DNA of 64,000 nucleotides, from contig CAVOPB010000002.1 in the NCBI GenBank assembly GCA_963697805.1, positions 496,001 through 560,000 on the forward strand, written 5' to 3'. The translations under genes were made by a program, and so were the position numbers. The notes below the pieces were generated by a model. The model made no database searches and was not told the DNA's origin. It saw only the letters and a program-made list of their open reading frames with translations. Of the stretch, positions 26,407 to 36,861 are shown piece by piece (positions within the stretch are counted from its first letter, which is position 1; each line of letters starts with the position of its first letter). Origin of the DNA: VRUE01 sp963697805. GTDB taxonomy: Bacteria; Actinomycetota; Thermoleophilia; Solirubrobacterales; 70-9.

Positions 26407-28263
26407 CTATGCATCGCCTTCAGGCTGGTCGACGAGGAGGTCGAAGCCGAGGCCGCTCGATCCTTCGCCCCGACCCGTCTGGCGGCTGACGCCGAGCCAG
26501 ACGACGACGCGGCCGTTGGTCCAGCGGGTCCGCTGGTAGGCCTGGAAGACGCGGGTGCCGGCGCGGATGACCTCCTCCTCGTGGATGAAGTACTGCTCGG
26601 CCGGGGTGCTTTCGAGGCCTTGGCGCAGGAGGACGGTCCGCGGCTCGACCTTGGCCGGGGCGGGATCGCCGGCGAGGACACGGGGCAGGGCCGCGCGCTG
26701 GAGTTGGACTTCGCGGTTGCTCCCTTCGACATGCACGGGGATGAACGGGATCCAGTTCTCCGGCACGGTGCTCATCACCTCGTAGCGGATCGGCGCCGGC
26801 GGTTTGCCCGGCGCCGGTTCGGCGACGCCCGCAGCGCGCGCCTCGAGGAGCTCGCGCAGGCGGCGGGCGGTCTCGATCCCCGGGGCGCTCGCCCCGCCGG
26901 CCAGCGGCACCGTCGTCTCGATCCCCCAGACCATGTTCGCCACCTCGTCGCGGATCAGCATCACGTCCTCGGTCGGCGGCCCCTGCTCGACCTTGGGCGC
27001 CGTCGGCAGCAGGAGCAGGGTGGTGTCGGCTTCCCCTTCCCCTCCGAGGACGTCGATCGTGAACATGCTCCAGCGCTGCCAGTCCTCCTCGGCGCCGCCT
27101 CCCGCCGGCTCGACCCAGAGGCGCTCGCCGAAGGTGTTGGTGACGGCGAGCCCGCGAACGTCGGAGAGGGTCCCGGCCGGCAGCGTGTAGGGGATCACGA
27201 ACCAGTCGTTGCCGTAGACGAGGGCGAACTCGAGGAACAGGAGCTTCGCCAGGTCGGTGGTGGTGGCGTCGATGTCGCCGTAGTTCGTCTTGCGCTCCTC
27301 GAACGCCCACCAGCGGGTGTTCGGCATCCCGGTGAAGGAGACCGGGACGGGGATCGTCACCCGTTTGACCGGCGCCGGCGCGGGGTCGATCCCGGTCCCA
27401 TCGCCGAGCGCGTCCGCCTTCGGGTTGGTGTCGAGGCTGTACCAGTCGAGCCGCCCTTCGCTGTAGCCGTCGCCGACGTAGACCTTCTCCGCACCTTCAC
27501 CTTCCGGGGTCGAGGCGGCGAAGCCGTACTCGAGCCGCGGCGGCTGCCAGGCGTCGTCGCCTTCCCGTGGCGGCTGCAGGATCAGGCGCTCGAACCAGGA
27601 GAGGAACTTTTCCGCCGCTTCGTCGAAGGCGGAGTGATCCGATTCGGCGATCCCGGCCACGCCGTCGTAGGCGTGGTTGCCCGGTGCCGCGACGAGGTGT
27701 TCGTAGAGCGAGCCGCCGTCCATCTCGCGCCCGGCGACGGCGTCGAAGAGCTCCCAGGTCTCGGGGCTCGAGACGATCTGCGCGTCGGCGTCGGAGCTTG
27801 GGTCAGGCGCTCTCACCGGGTGTGCTTCGACGAAGGCCTGGCGGTGGTTGCCGATGCCTTCGACCAGGGCCAGCCACTCCCGCCCCATCGCCAGCCGCAG
27901 GTCGAGCGCGGCGACCCCGTGGCTGATCCGCAGGGGCAGGTGTCGGCGCTCGACCGTCGCCTCCAGGGGGACGGTTTCGTCGAAGCCCTCGGTCGCGCCG
28001 GTCCCGGGCCGGTAACGGGTCAGCCGGCTGGTGTCGACCTGCAGCTTGGCGAACACCGGCGAGCCGGCGTCGCTGCCGCGGAACTCGCCCATCTGCCACT
28101 GCTTGGTCAGCATCCAGAGGGCATCGCGCACTTCCGCCCGCAGGGCCCGGTCGAAGCTCTGCGTGCGGGGCCTCCCCTCGACCCGGTTCCAGGTCGTCAC
28201 GGTCGGGAACAGGCGCTCCTCGAGCGCGGTGCGGACGTCGAGGACGCGGATCGAGCTAGGCAT
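26407..28263 (-). CDS. 618-aa uncharacterised protein, last gene of the giant-protein operon
   Basis: I do not recognise a characterised family. The N-terminus has MPSSIRVLDVRTALEERLFP and a conserved-looking DALWMLTKQWQMGEFRGSDA block (about residues 47-66). The middle has an acidic region and a pair of Trp-rich strands (NTRWWAFEERKTNYGDID; FALVYGNDWFVIPYTLPAGT). The C-terminus has RYEVMSTVPENWIPFIPVHV and a short two-strand end (TNGRVVVWLGVSRQTG). There is no signal peptide, membrane segment or catalytic motif. The ATG lies within the last codons of the 1756-aa gene (8-nt overlap ATGCCTAG), so translation is coupled. The composition suggests a folded cytoplasmic or surface-assembly component, not a repeat protein. 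Confidence 0.75.
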   Translation of the reverse strand: MPSSIRVLDVRTALEERLFPTVTTWNRVEGRPRTQSFDRALRAEVRDALWMLTKQWQMGEFRGSDAGSPVFAKLQVDTSRLTRYRPGTGATEGFDETVPLEATVERRHLPLRISHGVAALDLRLAMGREWLALVEGIGNHRQAFVEAHPVRAPDPSSDADAQIVSSPETWELFDAVAGREMDGGSLYEHLVAAPGNHAYDGVAGIAESDHSAFDEAAEKFLSWFERLILQPPREGDDAWQPPRLEYGFAASTPEGEGAEKVYVGDGYSEGRLDWYSLDTNPKADALGDGTGIDPAPAPVKRVTIPVPVSFTGMPNTRWWAFEERKTNYGDIDATTTDLAKLLFLEFALVYGNDWFVIPYTLPAGTLSDVRGLAVTNTFGERLWVEPAGGGAEEDWQRWSMFTIDVLGGEGEADTTLLLLPTAPKVEQGPPTEDVMLIRDEVANMVWGIETTVPLAGGASAPGIETARRLRELLEARAAGVAEPAPGKPPAPIRYEVMSTVPENWIPFIPVHVEGSNREVQLQRAALPRVLAGDPAPAKVEPRTVLLRQGLESTPAEQYFIHEEEVIRAGTRVFQAYQRTRWTNGRVVVWLGVSRQTGRGEGSSGLGFDLLVDQPEGDA

Positions 28264-31200
28264 CGCCTTTCACCTCTACCTGGTCGAGCACGCCGCTGGA
28301 GACGGCGAGCATGGTCGCGATCGAGATCCCCCGTAGGGTGACGGCCATGATCGTCGCCGGGAGGAAGCGGGAGTAGGTGGTCGGGTCGATCATGGCCGGC
28401 TCGAGCGCCCGTTTCTTCGCCAGGTCGAGCGTCTCCTCAAGCGCGCCGACGACGTCCTCCCACGCCCAGCTGCCGCCCGCCGCGGCGGGGGCGACGAGCA
28501 GGATCGACTGCGGCGCCTCGTTGTCGGGACGGTCGAAGTTGAAGGTGATGCCGGTGTCGCGTTCGGTGTCGGGGATGACCTCGGTCCACTCGTCGAGGAG
28601 CAGGCCGCACTGGCGGCCCGCCGGTTCGAACGGCGCCGCCGCGTGGGTGGTGTAGAGGAGCCGGTCGCCGTCGATCTCATAGGAGGACGGGAACTGCAGC
28701 GCCAGCCAGGGCGCGCCGGCCTCGAAGGGCAGCTGGGCGGGGACGAGGGCCGGGGACGGGCGCCCGAAGGTGCGGGCGAGGAGCGCGCAGGTCTGCCAGG
28801 CGGCGAGCGCGGGCCGTACCCGGGCGACGCCGAGCAGCCACTCCTCGACCGGCCGTTCGATGCCGAAATTGGTGACGAGTTCGGAGACGAGCGCGCCGCT
28901 TTCGCCAGCACCGAGGGCGCTGCCGAGCGCGGCGCCTGCTTCGGCGGCGAGCGCGAATTCGGGCACCAGCGTGAACGACTCGCCGAGGAGCGCCTGCGCG
29001 GCGGCTTGGAGCGCTTTCACCTGGGCGGGCGCGGTAGCCGCGTCGGCGTGGGCTTCGAGCTCCGCCTGCACCGCTCGCTGCCGTTCGAGCAGCCCTTCGC
29101 CGAGGCTTCCCAGGGTCGCCGCGAGGTCGGCGGCGAAAGTGACGGCGCGATCGGCGAGCGGCTCAGGGTCGAAGGGCACCAGGTCGAGGGCGTCGATCGG
29201 GAGCAGCGCTCGGACCGCGGTCAGGGCGGCGAGGAAGGAGGCGTGGTCGGCATCGGCGACGGCCTCGAATTCGTCGCGCTTGGCCTGCAGCGCGGCGCGC
29301 TTGGGGTCGAGTTCCGCGCGCAGCGTGGCCGGTTCGGCGGGCGGCGGTTCGACGATCGCGACGGCGAGCGCCTCGGCGGCAGCCAGCGCTTTGAACCGGT
29401 CGGCCGCGGGGGTCGGGGCTGGCAGCACGTCGTAGGCGGCGATCGCTGCGTCGAAGGCTTCCAGCCGTTCGTCCCAGGTCGCGACCCGTTCCCGCACCAA
29501 GGTGAGGAGATCGTGCATCGCCCCCCGCCGCCAGTCGTAGGCGAAGCCCCAGCCCGACTGCGGCAGGCCGAAGCGGGAGGCGCGCTCGAGCAGCTCCACC
29601 CCTTCGTCGAGCCAGCCGTCGACCGCGGCGACGATCGCCTCTCGGTTGGCGACCGGGTCGGCGAGGGGCGGCCGCAGCATCCCCAGGTAGGCGTCGGTGT
29701 CGAGGAGGAGCGCGTCGAGCGCTTCCTTCGGCCCGGTGACGCGGCTCGGGTCGGCGAACACGGCCGTGTCCTGGATCGGCCGCGCGTCGTTGCTTAGCTG
29801 CGAGTCGGTGGCGCGGAGCGGCCGCGCGCTCCCTATCAGCGTCCGCAGGTTCCGCGCCGCCGCGGACAGCTCGAAGACGCTGAACGACGCCCCCGCCGGC
29901 GCCTGCCGGTACTGGATGAAGAGCTCGGCGTCGGCGCGCGGCGCGCCGACGCTCGCGATGACGAACCGGAGGACGCGGTCGTCCAGCTCGGTCATCGCCT
30001 GCACGTCGTCGGGTCGGACCAGCTCGATCACGTCGAGCGGTCGCAGGCCGAGATCGGCGAGCGTGACACCGGCGGAGCGTGCGCCGCCGCCGACCGGTTC
30101 GGTCCAGGCGACCGTGCAGCCGACTTTCTCGAGCGGCGGCAGGACGCTCTCGAGCCAGGAGTCGAGCGCCGGCTCGGCGATCGCCCGCGGCGTCGCTCCG
30201 GCAGGCGCCGTCAGGCCCGGCTTCAGGTGAAGGGCGACGCGGTGCGTAAGGCCGATCCCCGGCGCCGGCGTCTGCACCACTTCGGGCTCGGGCGGGAAGG
30301 TGGCGCTGCCGTAGGCGTCGAGGGTCGCGGCGACGCGGTCGAAGTTCCCCTGCACCGCCTGGTGCACGCCCTCGGCGAGGGCGAGGTCGGCGACGGCGTC
30401 GTTGACGTCGCGCATCGCGTCGACCTCGGCGTCGATCGCCTTTGCCTCGTCTTCGGTGGCTTCGGGGAGTTCGGCCAGGCCGAAGGGGTATCGCGCGTCC
30501 CCGGTGGTCTTGACGCGGTCGAGCAGTTTGCGGCCGTCGAGGACGTTGCGGGCCTCGATCGCCTCGATCGGCACGTCCGGTTCGGTCTCGGTAGGGGCGA
30601 GGGAATCGGCGACCAGCGGGAACGCCTTGCGCAGCGGGTAGATGAACTTGTCGACCTCGGCGAGGCCATGGTCGTCGTGGAGGCCGCGCTCGAAGCCGTA
30701 GCCGAGCAGGGCGCCGAGGCTCTGGCCGTTGCGGATGCCCTCGAGCAGCGAGAGGGCGAGGCGGACGCGGTCGGAGGAGAGGTTGACCGACAGCGCGTCG
30801 GGCGCTTCTGGGGAAGCGTTGGCCAGGTAGCCGCTGCGCAGGACGGCGGCGGTGCGGGCGTGGGTCAGCGACGGAGCGTGGATGAAGCCGCCGTTGGCCG
30901 GGTCGTGGCGGAGCGGCTCGGGGCCGGAGAAGGCTTCTTCGAGGTCGGGCGGCAGCTCGATCGGCTCGAGCGCGGCGGTCGCCGGGCGCAGGTCCTCGAC
31001 CCAGGCGTAGGCGCCGAGGTAGAGGCCGTCGCCTGCGCTTCGCAGCTCGTCCAGCCGGTGGCCGACCAGGGCCAGGAGCCAGGCGTCGAAGCGATAGCCG
31101 ACGACGTCGACGTGCTCGGCGAGGAGCCGTTCGAGCTCCGCCGTCGGCGCCCCCTCGAGCACCTTCAGCGCCTCGATCTGGTCCGCCAGCCCCGCCGCCT

Positions 31201-33526
31201 CGGCGAGGGCGCCGAGGTTCTCGGAGATGTAGTCGCTGACCAGCAGCGCCGGGTCGGAGGTGATCCGCGGCTCGACCTTGTAGAGCGCCGCGAAGCGGCT
31301 CTCGCTCTCCGTCGCGGTCGGGTCGACGTGGATGAAGGTCGGCTCCGGCTTCATCGCCAGGAGCTCCGTCGCGTCGAGAAACCCGGCTGCCTTGTGCAGC
31401 TCGTAGCTGGTGTCGTAGTAGCCCAGCTGCAGGGCGTGGCGGAGGTAGAGGTAGAGCAGGGCCCGCGGCGAGGCGTCGCCGCTGAAGCCCTCCTCGGCGA
31501 CCAGCGCGTCGAGCGAGGCGCCGGCAGCGTCGATCAGCCAGCCGATGTAGTTGCGGTGGTCGTCGGTGTACTCGCGGATCGGTTCGGTCTCCGAGGCCGG
31601 ACGGTCGTCGACCAGGACCTCGATCAGGCCGGAATCGCGCATGAAGACGTGCTGCAGGATGTCCGGCGGCGGCCCGCGGTAGCCCAATCGCCCGAGCAGC
31701 GCGGCGTTCTCGGCCTCCAGCTCGGCCTTCTCCCAGGCTTTCCAGACGGCGGGGCCGACGCCCCAGAGGTTGGTCACGTTGTAGAGCTCGTCGAGGCTCT
31801 CCGAGTAGCGCCAGTGGAACTCGACCGAGTCGGGGTGGAGGCCGACGACGTCGAGCAGCGTCTGGTGGGGGTCGCCTTCGCGGCCGAGGTGGGCGGCGCC
31901 GGCGCTCATCGCCGTCCAGTCGGGGTCGATCGCGCGCAGCAGCTCCAGCACCCGGGCGAGGAAGGCGCGGCTCGGCGCCGCTTCGCGGATCGGCTGGCGG
32001 CCCACCGGCGGCTTCCCGGCGAACCAGTCGATCCGCGAGAACGCGGTCGTTGGCAGCACCCCGTAGGCCTGGGTCCCGATCTGTACCGCCGGGACCGTGC
32101 CGCGCCCGCGCACCCAGCCGGTGAAGAAGGCGCGGGTCTCGGCCACCGTCTCGTCGCCGAAGACCGGGGTCAGCATCTTGTCCATCCAGTAGCCGAGGGT
32201 CGCCGGCCAGAGCGCCCGCTGCATCGCCCGCGCCCGCCGTTGGTCGACGCCGCCGGCGCCGTGGACCGCGGCGAGCGCCCCGGGGTCGATCCCGAGCGCC
32301 TCCGCCAACCACTGGCCGTCGCGCTTTTCGGCGGCGTCTTCGGTGGGCGTGAAGAGCGGCGCGTCGCGACGGTCGTCGAAGCTCTGGTCGGCGTCGTCGA
32401 GGCGGGTGTAGCCGCTGCCGGCGCCGGTGGTGTTGTGGGTCGGCGTGCCCTGCGGGATCAGCGAGAGGCCGCTGCGCCCGACCCGGTGGTGGTCGATGAG
32501 CTCTTCCAGCGCCCCTTTGCCCGACTGGTCGTCGAGGCCGACGCGGACGCCGACGACGAGCAGCCGGTCGAAGCCCGCCCGCGCCGACTCGGCGTCGAGG
32601 TCGATGGCGAGGGCCATCCCCGCTTCCACCGCGCTCTCCAAGTCGACCAGCCAGCGCAGCTGCGGCGGGATCACGAGGTCTTCGCCTTCGGGGTGGATCG
32701 AGTCGGCCGGTTCGGCGGCGGGGTCGGGGCCGGCGTAGAGAGGCTCGGCGACCGGGTGCTCGCTGATCTCCTCCAGCACCCGTTCGCCGCCGCGGTAGCC
32801 GATCACCACGAAGCGCTCGGGCAGCTGCTTGACCTCAGGCGCCCGCGACCAGGAGAATTCCTTCGCCGGCGGGTCCGGCCCGAAGACGACGAAGGCGGTG
32901 GAGAGGGCGACGCCGGCCTTGGTCGCCGGCGCCGGCGGCACGTCTTCGAGGTTGAACGGGGCGTAGTCGTCGCGCAGTTCCCCTGCCCGCGCCGCGCCGA
33001 CCGCGGCATCGAGCGCTGTCGCCGCCGCTTCCAGTGCCGCCTCGTCTTCTGCCCGCCAGACCGCCTCCCAGAAGGCGGCGATCGCGTTCGCCTCCGCTTC
33101 GCCCAGTGGACTCTGGGTGGGGATGACGAGGATCTCGTCGGCGGGTTGGGCCTTGGTCGGCGGCGAGGCCACGTTCGTCGGCTGGAATTCGTCGACGACG
33201 AAGCCGGCGCGACCGGAGCCGTGGGCGGCGACCAGGTCGCGCCAGGCCGCCCGTTCGTCGCCTTCGACGCCGCCGGCGCGCCAGATCCGCATCCAGTAGC
33301 GCTTCGCGTTTTCGACCTCGTTGGTCGAGAGGTCCGGCTCGAAGGTGTCGATCGAGCAGTCGTCGGGATAGACGCGGACCCAGAGCTGCGGGCGGCCGTC
33401 GTCGCCGCTGCCGAAGCGGGTCTCGATCCGCAGCGGCAGCAGCGCCAGCGGCGAGCGGTCGGCCAGTTGGCCGATCATCCGGCGGGGGTCTTCGCCCGGG
33501 AGGCGGCCGGCGGCGGGGTCGTTCAC
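28256..33526 (-). CDS. 1756-aa uncharacterised giant protein of the operon
   Basis: GTG 33526 overlaps the stop of the 1112-aa gene (GTGA). The N-terminus carries LALLPLRIETRFGSGDDGRP and LWVRVYPDDCSIDTFEPDLS. A central region has aromatic segments (ATLGYWMDKMLTPVFGDETV, LGYYDTSYELHKAAGFLDAT). A long Ala/Glu/Leu-rich, probably helical stretch spans about 1250-1560. The C-terminal domain has QCGLLLDEWTEVIPDTERDT and SWAWEDVVGALEETLDLAKK. There is no signal peptide, transmembrane segment, nucleotide-binding motif or protease motif. A 5.3-kb uninterrupted frame beside many broken genes shows it is under selection. I assign no function; a scaffold or structural role in a multiprotein assembly is an inference from size and operon. 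Confidence 0.78.
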   Translation of the reverse strand: MNDPAAGRLPGEDPRRMIGQLADRSPLALLPLRIETRFGSGDDGRPQLWVRVYPDDCSIDTFEPDLSTNEVENAKRYWMRIWRAGGVEGDERAAWRDLVAAHGSGRAGFVVDEFQPTNVASPPTKAQPADEILVIPTQSPLGEAEANAIAAFWEAVWRAEDEAALEAAATALDAAVGAARAGELRDDYAPFNLEDVPPAPATKAGVALSTAFVVFGPDPPAKEFSWSRAPEVKQLPERFVVIGYRGGERVLEEISEHPVAEPLYAGPDPAAEPADSIHPEGEDLVIPPQLRWLVDLESAVEAGMALAIDLDAESARAGFDRLLVVGVRVGLDDQSGKGALEELIDHHRVGRSGLSLIPQGTPTHNTTGAGSGYTRLDDADQSFDDRRDAPLFTPTEDAAEKRDGQWLAEALGIDPGALAAVHGAGGVDQRRARAMQRALWPATLGYWMDKMLTPVFGDETVAETRAFFTGWVRGRGTVPAVQIGTQAYGVLPTTAFSRIDWFAGKPPVGRQPIREAAPSRAFLARVLELLRAIDPDWTAMSAGAAHLGREGDPHQTLLDVVGLHPDSVEFHWRYSESLDELYNVTNLWGVGPAVWKAWEKAELEAENAALLGRLGYRGPPPDILQHVFMRDSGLIEVLVDDRPASETEPIREYTDDHRNYIGWLIDAAGASLDALVAEEGFSGDASPRALLYLYLRHALQLGYYDTSYELHKAAGFLDATELLAMKPEPTFIHVDPTATESESRFAALYKVEPRITSDPALLVSDYISENLGALAEAAGLADQIEALKVLEGAPTAELERLLAEHVDVVGYRFDAWLLALVGHRLDELRSAGDGLYLGAYAWVEDLRPATAALEPIELPPDLEEAFSGPEPLRHDPANGGFIHAPSLTHARTAAVLRSGYLANASPEAPDALSVNLSSDRVRLALSLLEGIRNGQSLGALLGYGFERGLHDDHGLAEVDKFIYPLRKAFPLVADSLAPTETEPDVPIEAIEARNVLDGRKLLDRVKTTGDARYPFGLAELPEATEDEAKAIDAEVDAMRDVNDAVADLALAEGVHQAVQGNFDRVAATLDAYGSATFPPEPEVVQTPAPGIGLTHRVALHLKPGLTAPAGATPRAIAEPALDSWLESVLPPLEKVGCTVAWTEPVGGGARSAGVTLADLGLRPLDVIELVRPDDVQAMTELDDRVLRFVIASVGAPRADAELFIQYRQAPAGASFSVFELSAAARNLRTLIGSARPLRATDSQLSNDARPIQDTAVFADPSRVTGPKEALDALLLDTDAYLGMLRPPLADPVANREAIVAAVDGWLDEGVELLERASRFGLPQSGWGFAYDWRRGAMHDLLTLVRERVATWDERLEAFDAAIAAYDVLPAPTPAADRFKALAAAEALAVAIVEPPPAEPATLRAELDPKRAALQAKRDEFEAVADADHASFLAALTAVRALLPIDALDLVPFDPEPLADRAVTFAADLAATLGSLGEGLLERQRAVQAELEAHADAATAPAQVKALQAAAQALLGESFTLVPEFALAAEAGAALGSALGAGESGALVSELVTNFGIERPVEEWLLGVARVRPALAAWQTCALLARTFGRPSPALVPAQLPFEAGAPWLALQFPSSYEIDGDRLLYTTHAAAPFEPAGRQCGLLLDEWTEVIPDTERDTGITFNFDRPDNEAPQSILLVAPAAAGGSWAWEDVVGALEETLDLAKKRALEPAMIDPTTYSRFLPATIMAVTLRGISIATMLAVSSGVLDQVEVKGDA

Positions 33527-36500
33527 GAGCGCCTCCGCAGCATCTCGTCGGCGTGGATCGCCACCATCACCGGCGGCCGAAAGAGCGTGTACGCCCAGCG
33601 CGCCGAGTTCGGGGCGGCTTTCAGCGCTTTTTCGTCATCCGCGTGTTGGTCGCCCTTTTCCTCCGGGTCTCCGGGTTCGAGTTCCGCCAACGCGAAGGAG
33701 GCGAGGCTGTCGGCGGGGAGGAAGTCGCCGCCGCCGGGCATCGCGTCGTCCCAGGTCAGCTCGTCGAGCACCTCCGGTTTCGCGTCCCGTTCGAGCTCGA
33801 GGCCGAAGCGCGGCTCCCCCGGCCGCTCCTTGATCACGAAGAACCAGCCGGGGTCGGTGTCGGGCGGCTTTCCCGTCCCGCCCATCGCTTCCTCCACCGT
33901 CAGGTCGAAGCCGAAAAAGTAGATGTCGGGGTCCGCCTTGGCCTCGTAGAGGGGCGTGCGCAGCTTCGAGCGCGGCGGTTCGGCTTCCTCGCCCGGTTCC
34001 AGATGGACGAGTTTGCGGGCCTTGGTCAGGTCCGGCGTCACCCCGTCTTTCTCGAACTCCCATTCCGCCCGGTTGGCGTAGATCACCGCGGTCGGGTACT
34101 TCTTCAGCAGCTCGCCGCGGATCACCAGCACCGCCTGCTCACGGCCTTCTTCGCGTTCGGCCGGGGCCTGGCGGTTGTTGTGGCTGCCGAGCGCGCTCGC
34201 CGGCGGCCAGCGGTGCAGCTCCGGCACGTCGTAGAGCTGCTCGCGCAGCGCCGCTTCGCTCAGCCCCTCGCTGTCGATGTGGCTGCGCACGTCCCAGAAC
34301 TGGCGGAAGTAGGAGCCGCGCTGGTCGGTCGGGAACTCGCGCCAGAGCAGCTTGCGGGCGAACTCGTGGTTCAGGCCCACCATGTAGGACTCGATGAAGC
34401 GCTGGTTGGTCTCGACCAGAGTGACGCTGTTCGGCTCGATCAGGTTGATGTTGGGGAGGAAGAGCTCGACCGAGCGTTCCTTCAGCGGTTCGTACATCGG
34501 CAGGTCGATCCGCGGGTAGGCCATCACCTCGCCGAAGTCTTCGGTCAGCGCCTCGGCGATCCAGGGCGGCAACTTGATCAGCGCGTCGGCGCGTCGGCGC
34601 AGGGTCAGCCGCGGGTCGAGCTTGTCGATCACGTTCCCGTTCAGGCCGACCAGGTCGAGCGGCGCCTGGTCGGGCTGGCGGCCGACCTGCCGGCTGGCGT
34701 CGATCACGGCGAAGGAGTCGCCGAGGGCGGCCTTCAGTCGGGCGGCGTTGGCGCTGTCGCCGCTGCCGACCGGGCTGCTGGCGCCGGCGCCCGGCTCGCT
34801 CAGTTCGAAGCCCGGGTTCTCCGGCAGCGCTTCCACCGCGCCCGGCGTCTGGTCGGCTTCGTCGATGCTCGCCGCCGGCGCCTCCTCTGCCCGCCGGCGC
34901 CGGAGGAGCGCGGCGAGTCCGACCAGGACGAGGAAGACGATGATCCCGACCAGCAGCGAGACCGCGAGGGCCAGGGCGACCAGCAGGACCACCGCCGCGG
35001 CCAGCAGGGCCCAGATCAGCCACGGGTAGCGGACGAGCAGGATCGCGACCCCGCCGGGGACGTCTTCGGGCGCGGCCGCCGCGGCGACTTCTTCGACCGT
35101 GACGACCCCGCTGGGGACGGTCTTCGGCGGCGCCGCGGTAACTTCGCCGGCGTTGACCCGTTCCAGCAGGTTGCCAGGGCTGGCCGCCGCCGTGAACGGC
35201 AGGCCGCGGATCAGCCGGCCGCCGGGGCGGACGACGCGCCGGAAGGCCGGCGAGGTGAGGACCGGCGGCACCCGGCTGGCTTTGCGGACGTGGGCGACCG
35301 TGGTCGGGCTGGCGAGGAGCTTCGCCTGCACCGGCGCGGTCAACGCCAAGGTGCGCTCCGGCCCGAGCGCGGCGAGCGGCGTCAGGTGGAAGTCGTACCA
35401 ACGGGCCGACACCGCGGTGGCGAGGTGGAAGCGGCGGATCAGCGTGTTGGCCTCGAGCACGTCGCCGATCTGCTGCCAGGCGAAGTTCATGTATTGCTCG
35501 GCGTTCGACTCGACCACCTCGGCGCCGGTCCCGGCCGGGACGCGGAAGCGGGGGTCGAGGTTGAGGCGCTGCGGCCAGGCCTGGGGGTTCGCGACGGAAG
35601 TGCCGTCGCGTTCGGTCAGCAGGCGCTGGGTCAGCGAGTGCCACTTGCCGTAGAGCGGCGCGGTGATCAGCGGGTCGCGGTTTTCCTCGACTTCGGCCCC
35701 TAGACCGGTTTCGGCGTTCGCTTCCCGGGCCTCTTTGGAGGCGTAGTCGTCAGGGAGGTTGACGAAGGCGGCGAGGCCGGTCTGGAAGTCGTCGGGGAAC
35801 GGCTGGTCCCAGTTCTCGAAGCGTTCGCGGTCGGCCAGCTCTTCTTCGTCGAGGTCCTTGTCGGGGACCTGGAGCGCGCCGCCGAGCCGCAGGATGCCTC
35901 CCAGGTCGAGGATGCCGGGGACCCCCGAGCCTGGTTCGCGCACGTCCATGTCGCGGGTGCCGACCCGCGGGTCGACCGGCTGCGGTTTCAGTAGCCGGAC
36001 CAGATAGAGGAAGTCGCCGTGGTCGCCGGTGCGGAAGTACCAACTGAAGTAGTAGGGGTACTCGTTGCCCTGGGCGCGCGGTTTCGGCGCCCCCGCCGGG
36101 TAGTCGGCCCAGGCCGAGGCGGTGGCGAAGGGCGCGTCGGCGGGGTCTTTGCCGAGCCCCGCCAGCCGACCCGTCTCGAAGGTGGGGACGAGGAAGGCCC
36201 GGTAGGGGGTTTCATCGGCGAGCCGCCGCGGGCTGAGGAGGCGCGCGTAGCCCGCGTCGGGGTCCTGCGCGAGGAGCGCCTCGGCCCGCCCGACGACCGC
36301 TGCCGCGTCGGTAGTCGACACTTCCCTCGGCGCGCCCTCCACCGACTGGTTGAGGTGGACGTGGGCCCAGGCCCAGAGGTCGCCGGCGGGCGGGAAGAGT
36401 CTCTGGTCGGCGACCGTGATGTAGGGGAGCGGTCGCCCGGTCATGTCGGTGCCCTCTTCGAACTCGCTTTCCGCCAGCACCACCAGGCTCAGCCAGGGAC

Positions 36501-36861
36501 GGAGCCGAAGGTGGCTGCCGTCGGGCGCGGCCGGGGTGTAGCGCCAGAGGAAGTCCTCGTCGTAGAAGTCGATAGCCGCCAGGTAGTTCGACTCGAAGTT
36601 GGTGATCCAGTCGCGCGGCTCGGTGCGCAGGATCGCCCGCCCGTCGATCCCGACCAGGTCGCCCGGCCCGTAGAGGGCGATGTCCTGGCCCAGGTCCTGG
36701 CGCAGCGGTTCGCCGCCCGCGACCGGGGTGCCGCTCAGTTCGAGCTCGACCCGGGTGCTGACCCGCGCGCCCGCCGTCGGGTCGCCGTCGGCGGTGGTGA
36801 TCGTGTTCGCGATCCCGCGCCGGTACCAGGGCAGGAAGGAGTAGGTGGGGAGGCCGCTCAC
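33523..36861 (-). CDS. 1112-aa uncharacterised protein with two central transmembrane segments
   Basis: GTG 36861 overlaps the stop of the DUF6603-like gene (GTGA); the longer open frame to 37119 is antisense-like and out of context. The N-terminal half (1-590) has YSFLPWYRRGIANTITTADG, ALYGPGDLVGIDGRAILRTE and LRLRPWLSLVVLAESEFEEG. About residues 600-655 contain two long hydrophobic segments (YPWLIWALLAAAVVLLVALA; LVGIIVFLVLVGLAALL) followed by RRRR. The C-terminal half has TAVIYANRAEWEFEKDGVTP, ADPDIYFFGFDLTVEEAMGG and PGWFFVIKERPGEPRFGLEL. It is therefore a membrane-anchored protein with large domains on both sides of a hairpin. No known catalytic motif is visible. It sits centrally in the operon. 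Confidence 0.77.
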   Translation of the reverse strand: MSGLPTYSFLPWYRRGIANTITTADGDPTAGARVSTRVELELSGTPVAGGEPLRQDLGQDIALYGPGDLVGIDGRAILRTEPRDWITNFESNYLAAIDFYDEDFLWRYTPAAPDGSHLRLRPWLSLVVLAESEFEEGTDMTGRPLPYITVADQRLFPPAGDLWAWAHVHLNQSVEGAPREVSTTDAAAVVGRAEALLAQDPDAGYARLLSPRRLADETPYRAFLVPTFETGRLAGLGKDPADAPFATASAWADYPAGAPKPRAQGNEYPYYFSWYFRTGDHGDFLYLVRLLKPQPVDPRVGTRDMDVREPGSGVPGILDLGGILRLGGALQVPDKDLDEEELADRERFENWDQPFPDDFQTGLAAFVNLPDDYASKEAREANAETGLGAEVEENRDPLITAPLYGKWHSLTQRLLTERDGTSVANPQAWPQRLNLDPRFRVPAGTGAEVVESNAEQYMNFAWQQIGDVLEANTLIRRFHLATAVSARWYDFHLTPLAALGPERTLALTAPVQAKLLASPTTVAHVRKASRVPPVLTSPAFRRVVRPGGRLIRGLPFTAAASPGNLLERVNAGEVTAAPPKTVPSGVVTVEEVAAAAAPEDVPGGVAILLVRYPWLIWALLAAAVVLLVALALAVSLLVGIIVFLVLVGLAALLRRRRAEEAPAASIDEADQTPGAVEALPENPGFELSEPGAGASSPVGSGDSANAARLKAALGDSFAVIDASRQVGRQPDQAPLDLVGLNGNVIDKLDPRLTLRRRADALIKLPPWIAEALTEDFGEVMAYPRIDLPMYEPLKERSVELFLPNINLIEPNSVTLVETNQRFIESYMVGLNHEFARKLLWREFPTDQRGSYFRQFWDVRSHIDSEGLSEAALREQLYDVPELHRWPPASALGSHNNRQAPAEREEGREQAVLVIRGELLKKYPTAVIYANRAEWEFEKDGVTPDLTKARKLVHLEPGEEAEPPRSKLRTPLYEAKADPDIYFFGFDLTVEEAMGGTGKPPDTDPGWFFVIKERPGEPRFGLELERDAKPEVLDELTWDDAMPGGGDFLPADSLASFALAELEPGDPEEKGDQHADDEKALKAAPNSARWAYTLFRPPVMVAIHADEMLRRRS

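Noticed and set aside
30227..33922. Plus-strand ORF of 1231 aa opposite the giant operon (also 26581-28341, 28643-29797, 33553-35703 and 40475-42100)
   Set aside because: Arg/Gly/Val-rich antisense shadows forced by high GC. They lack family motifs, and the minus-strand genes have coherent starts, overlaps and domains.
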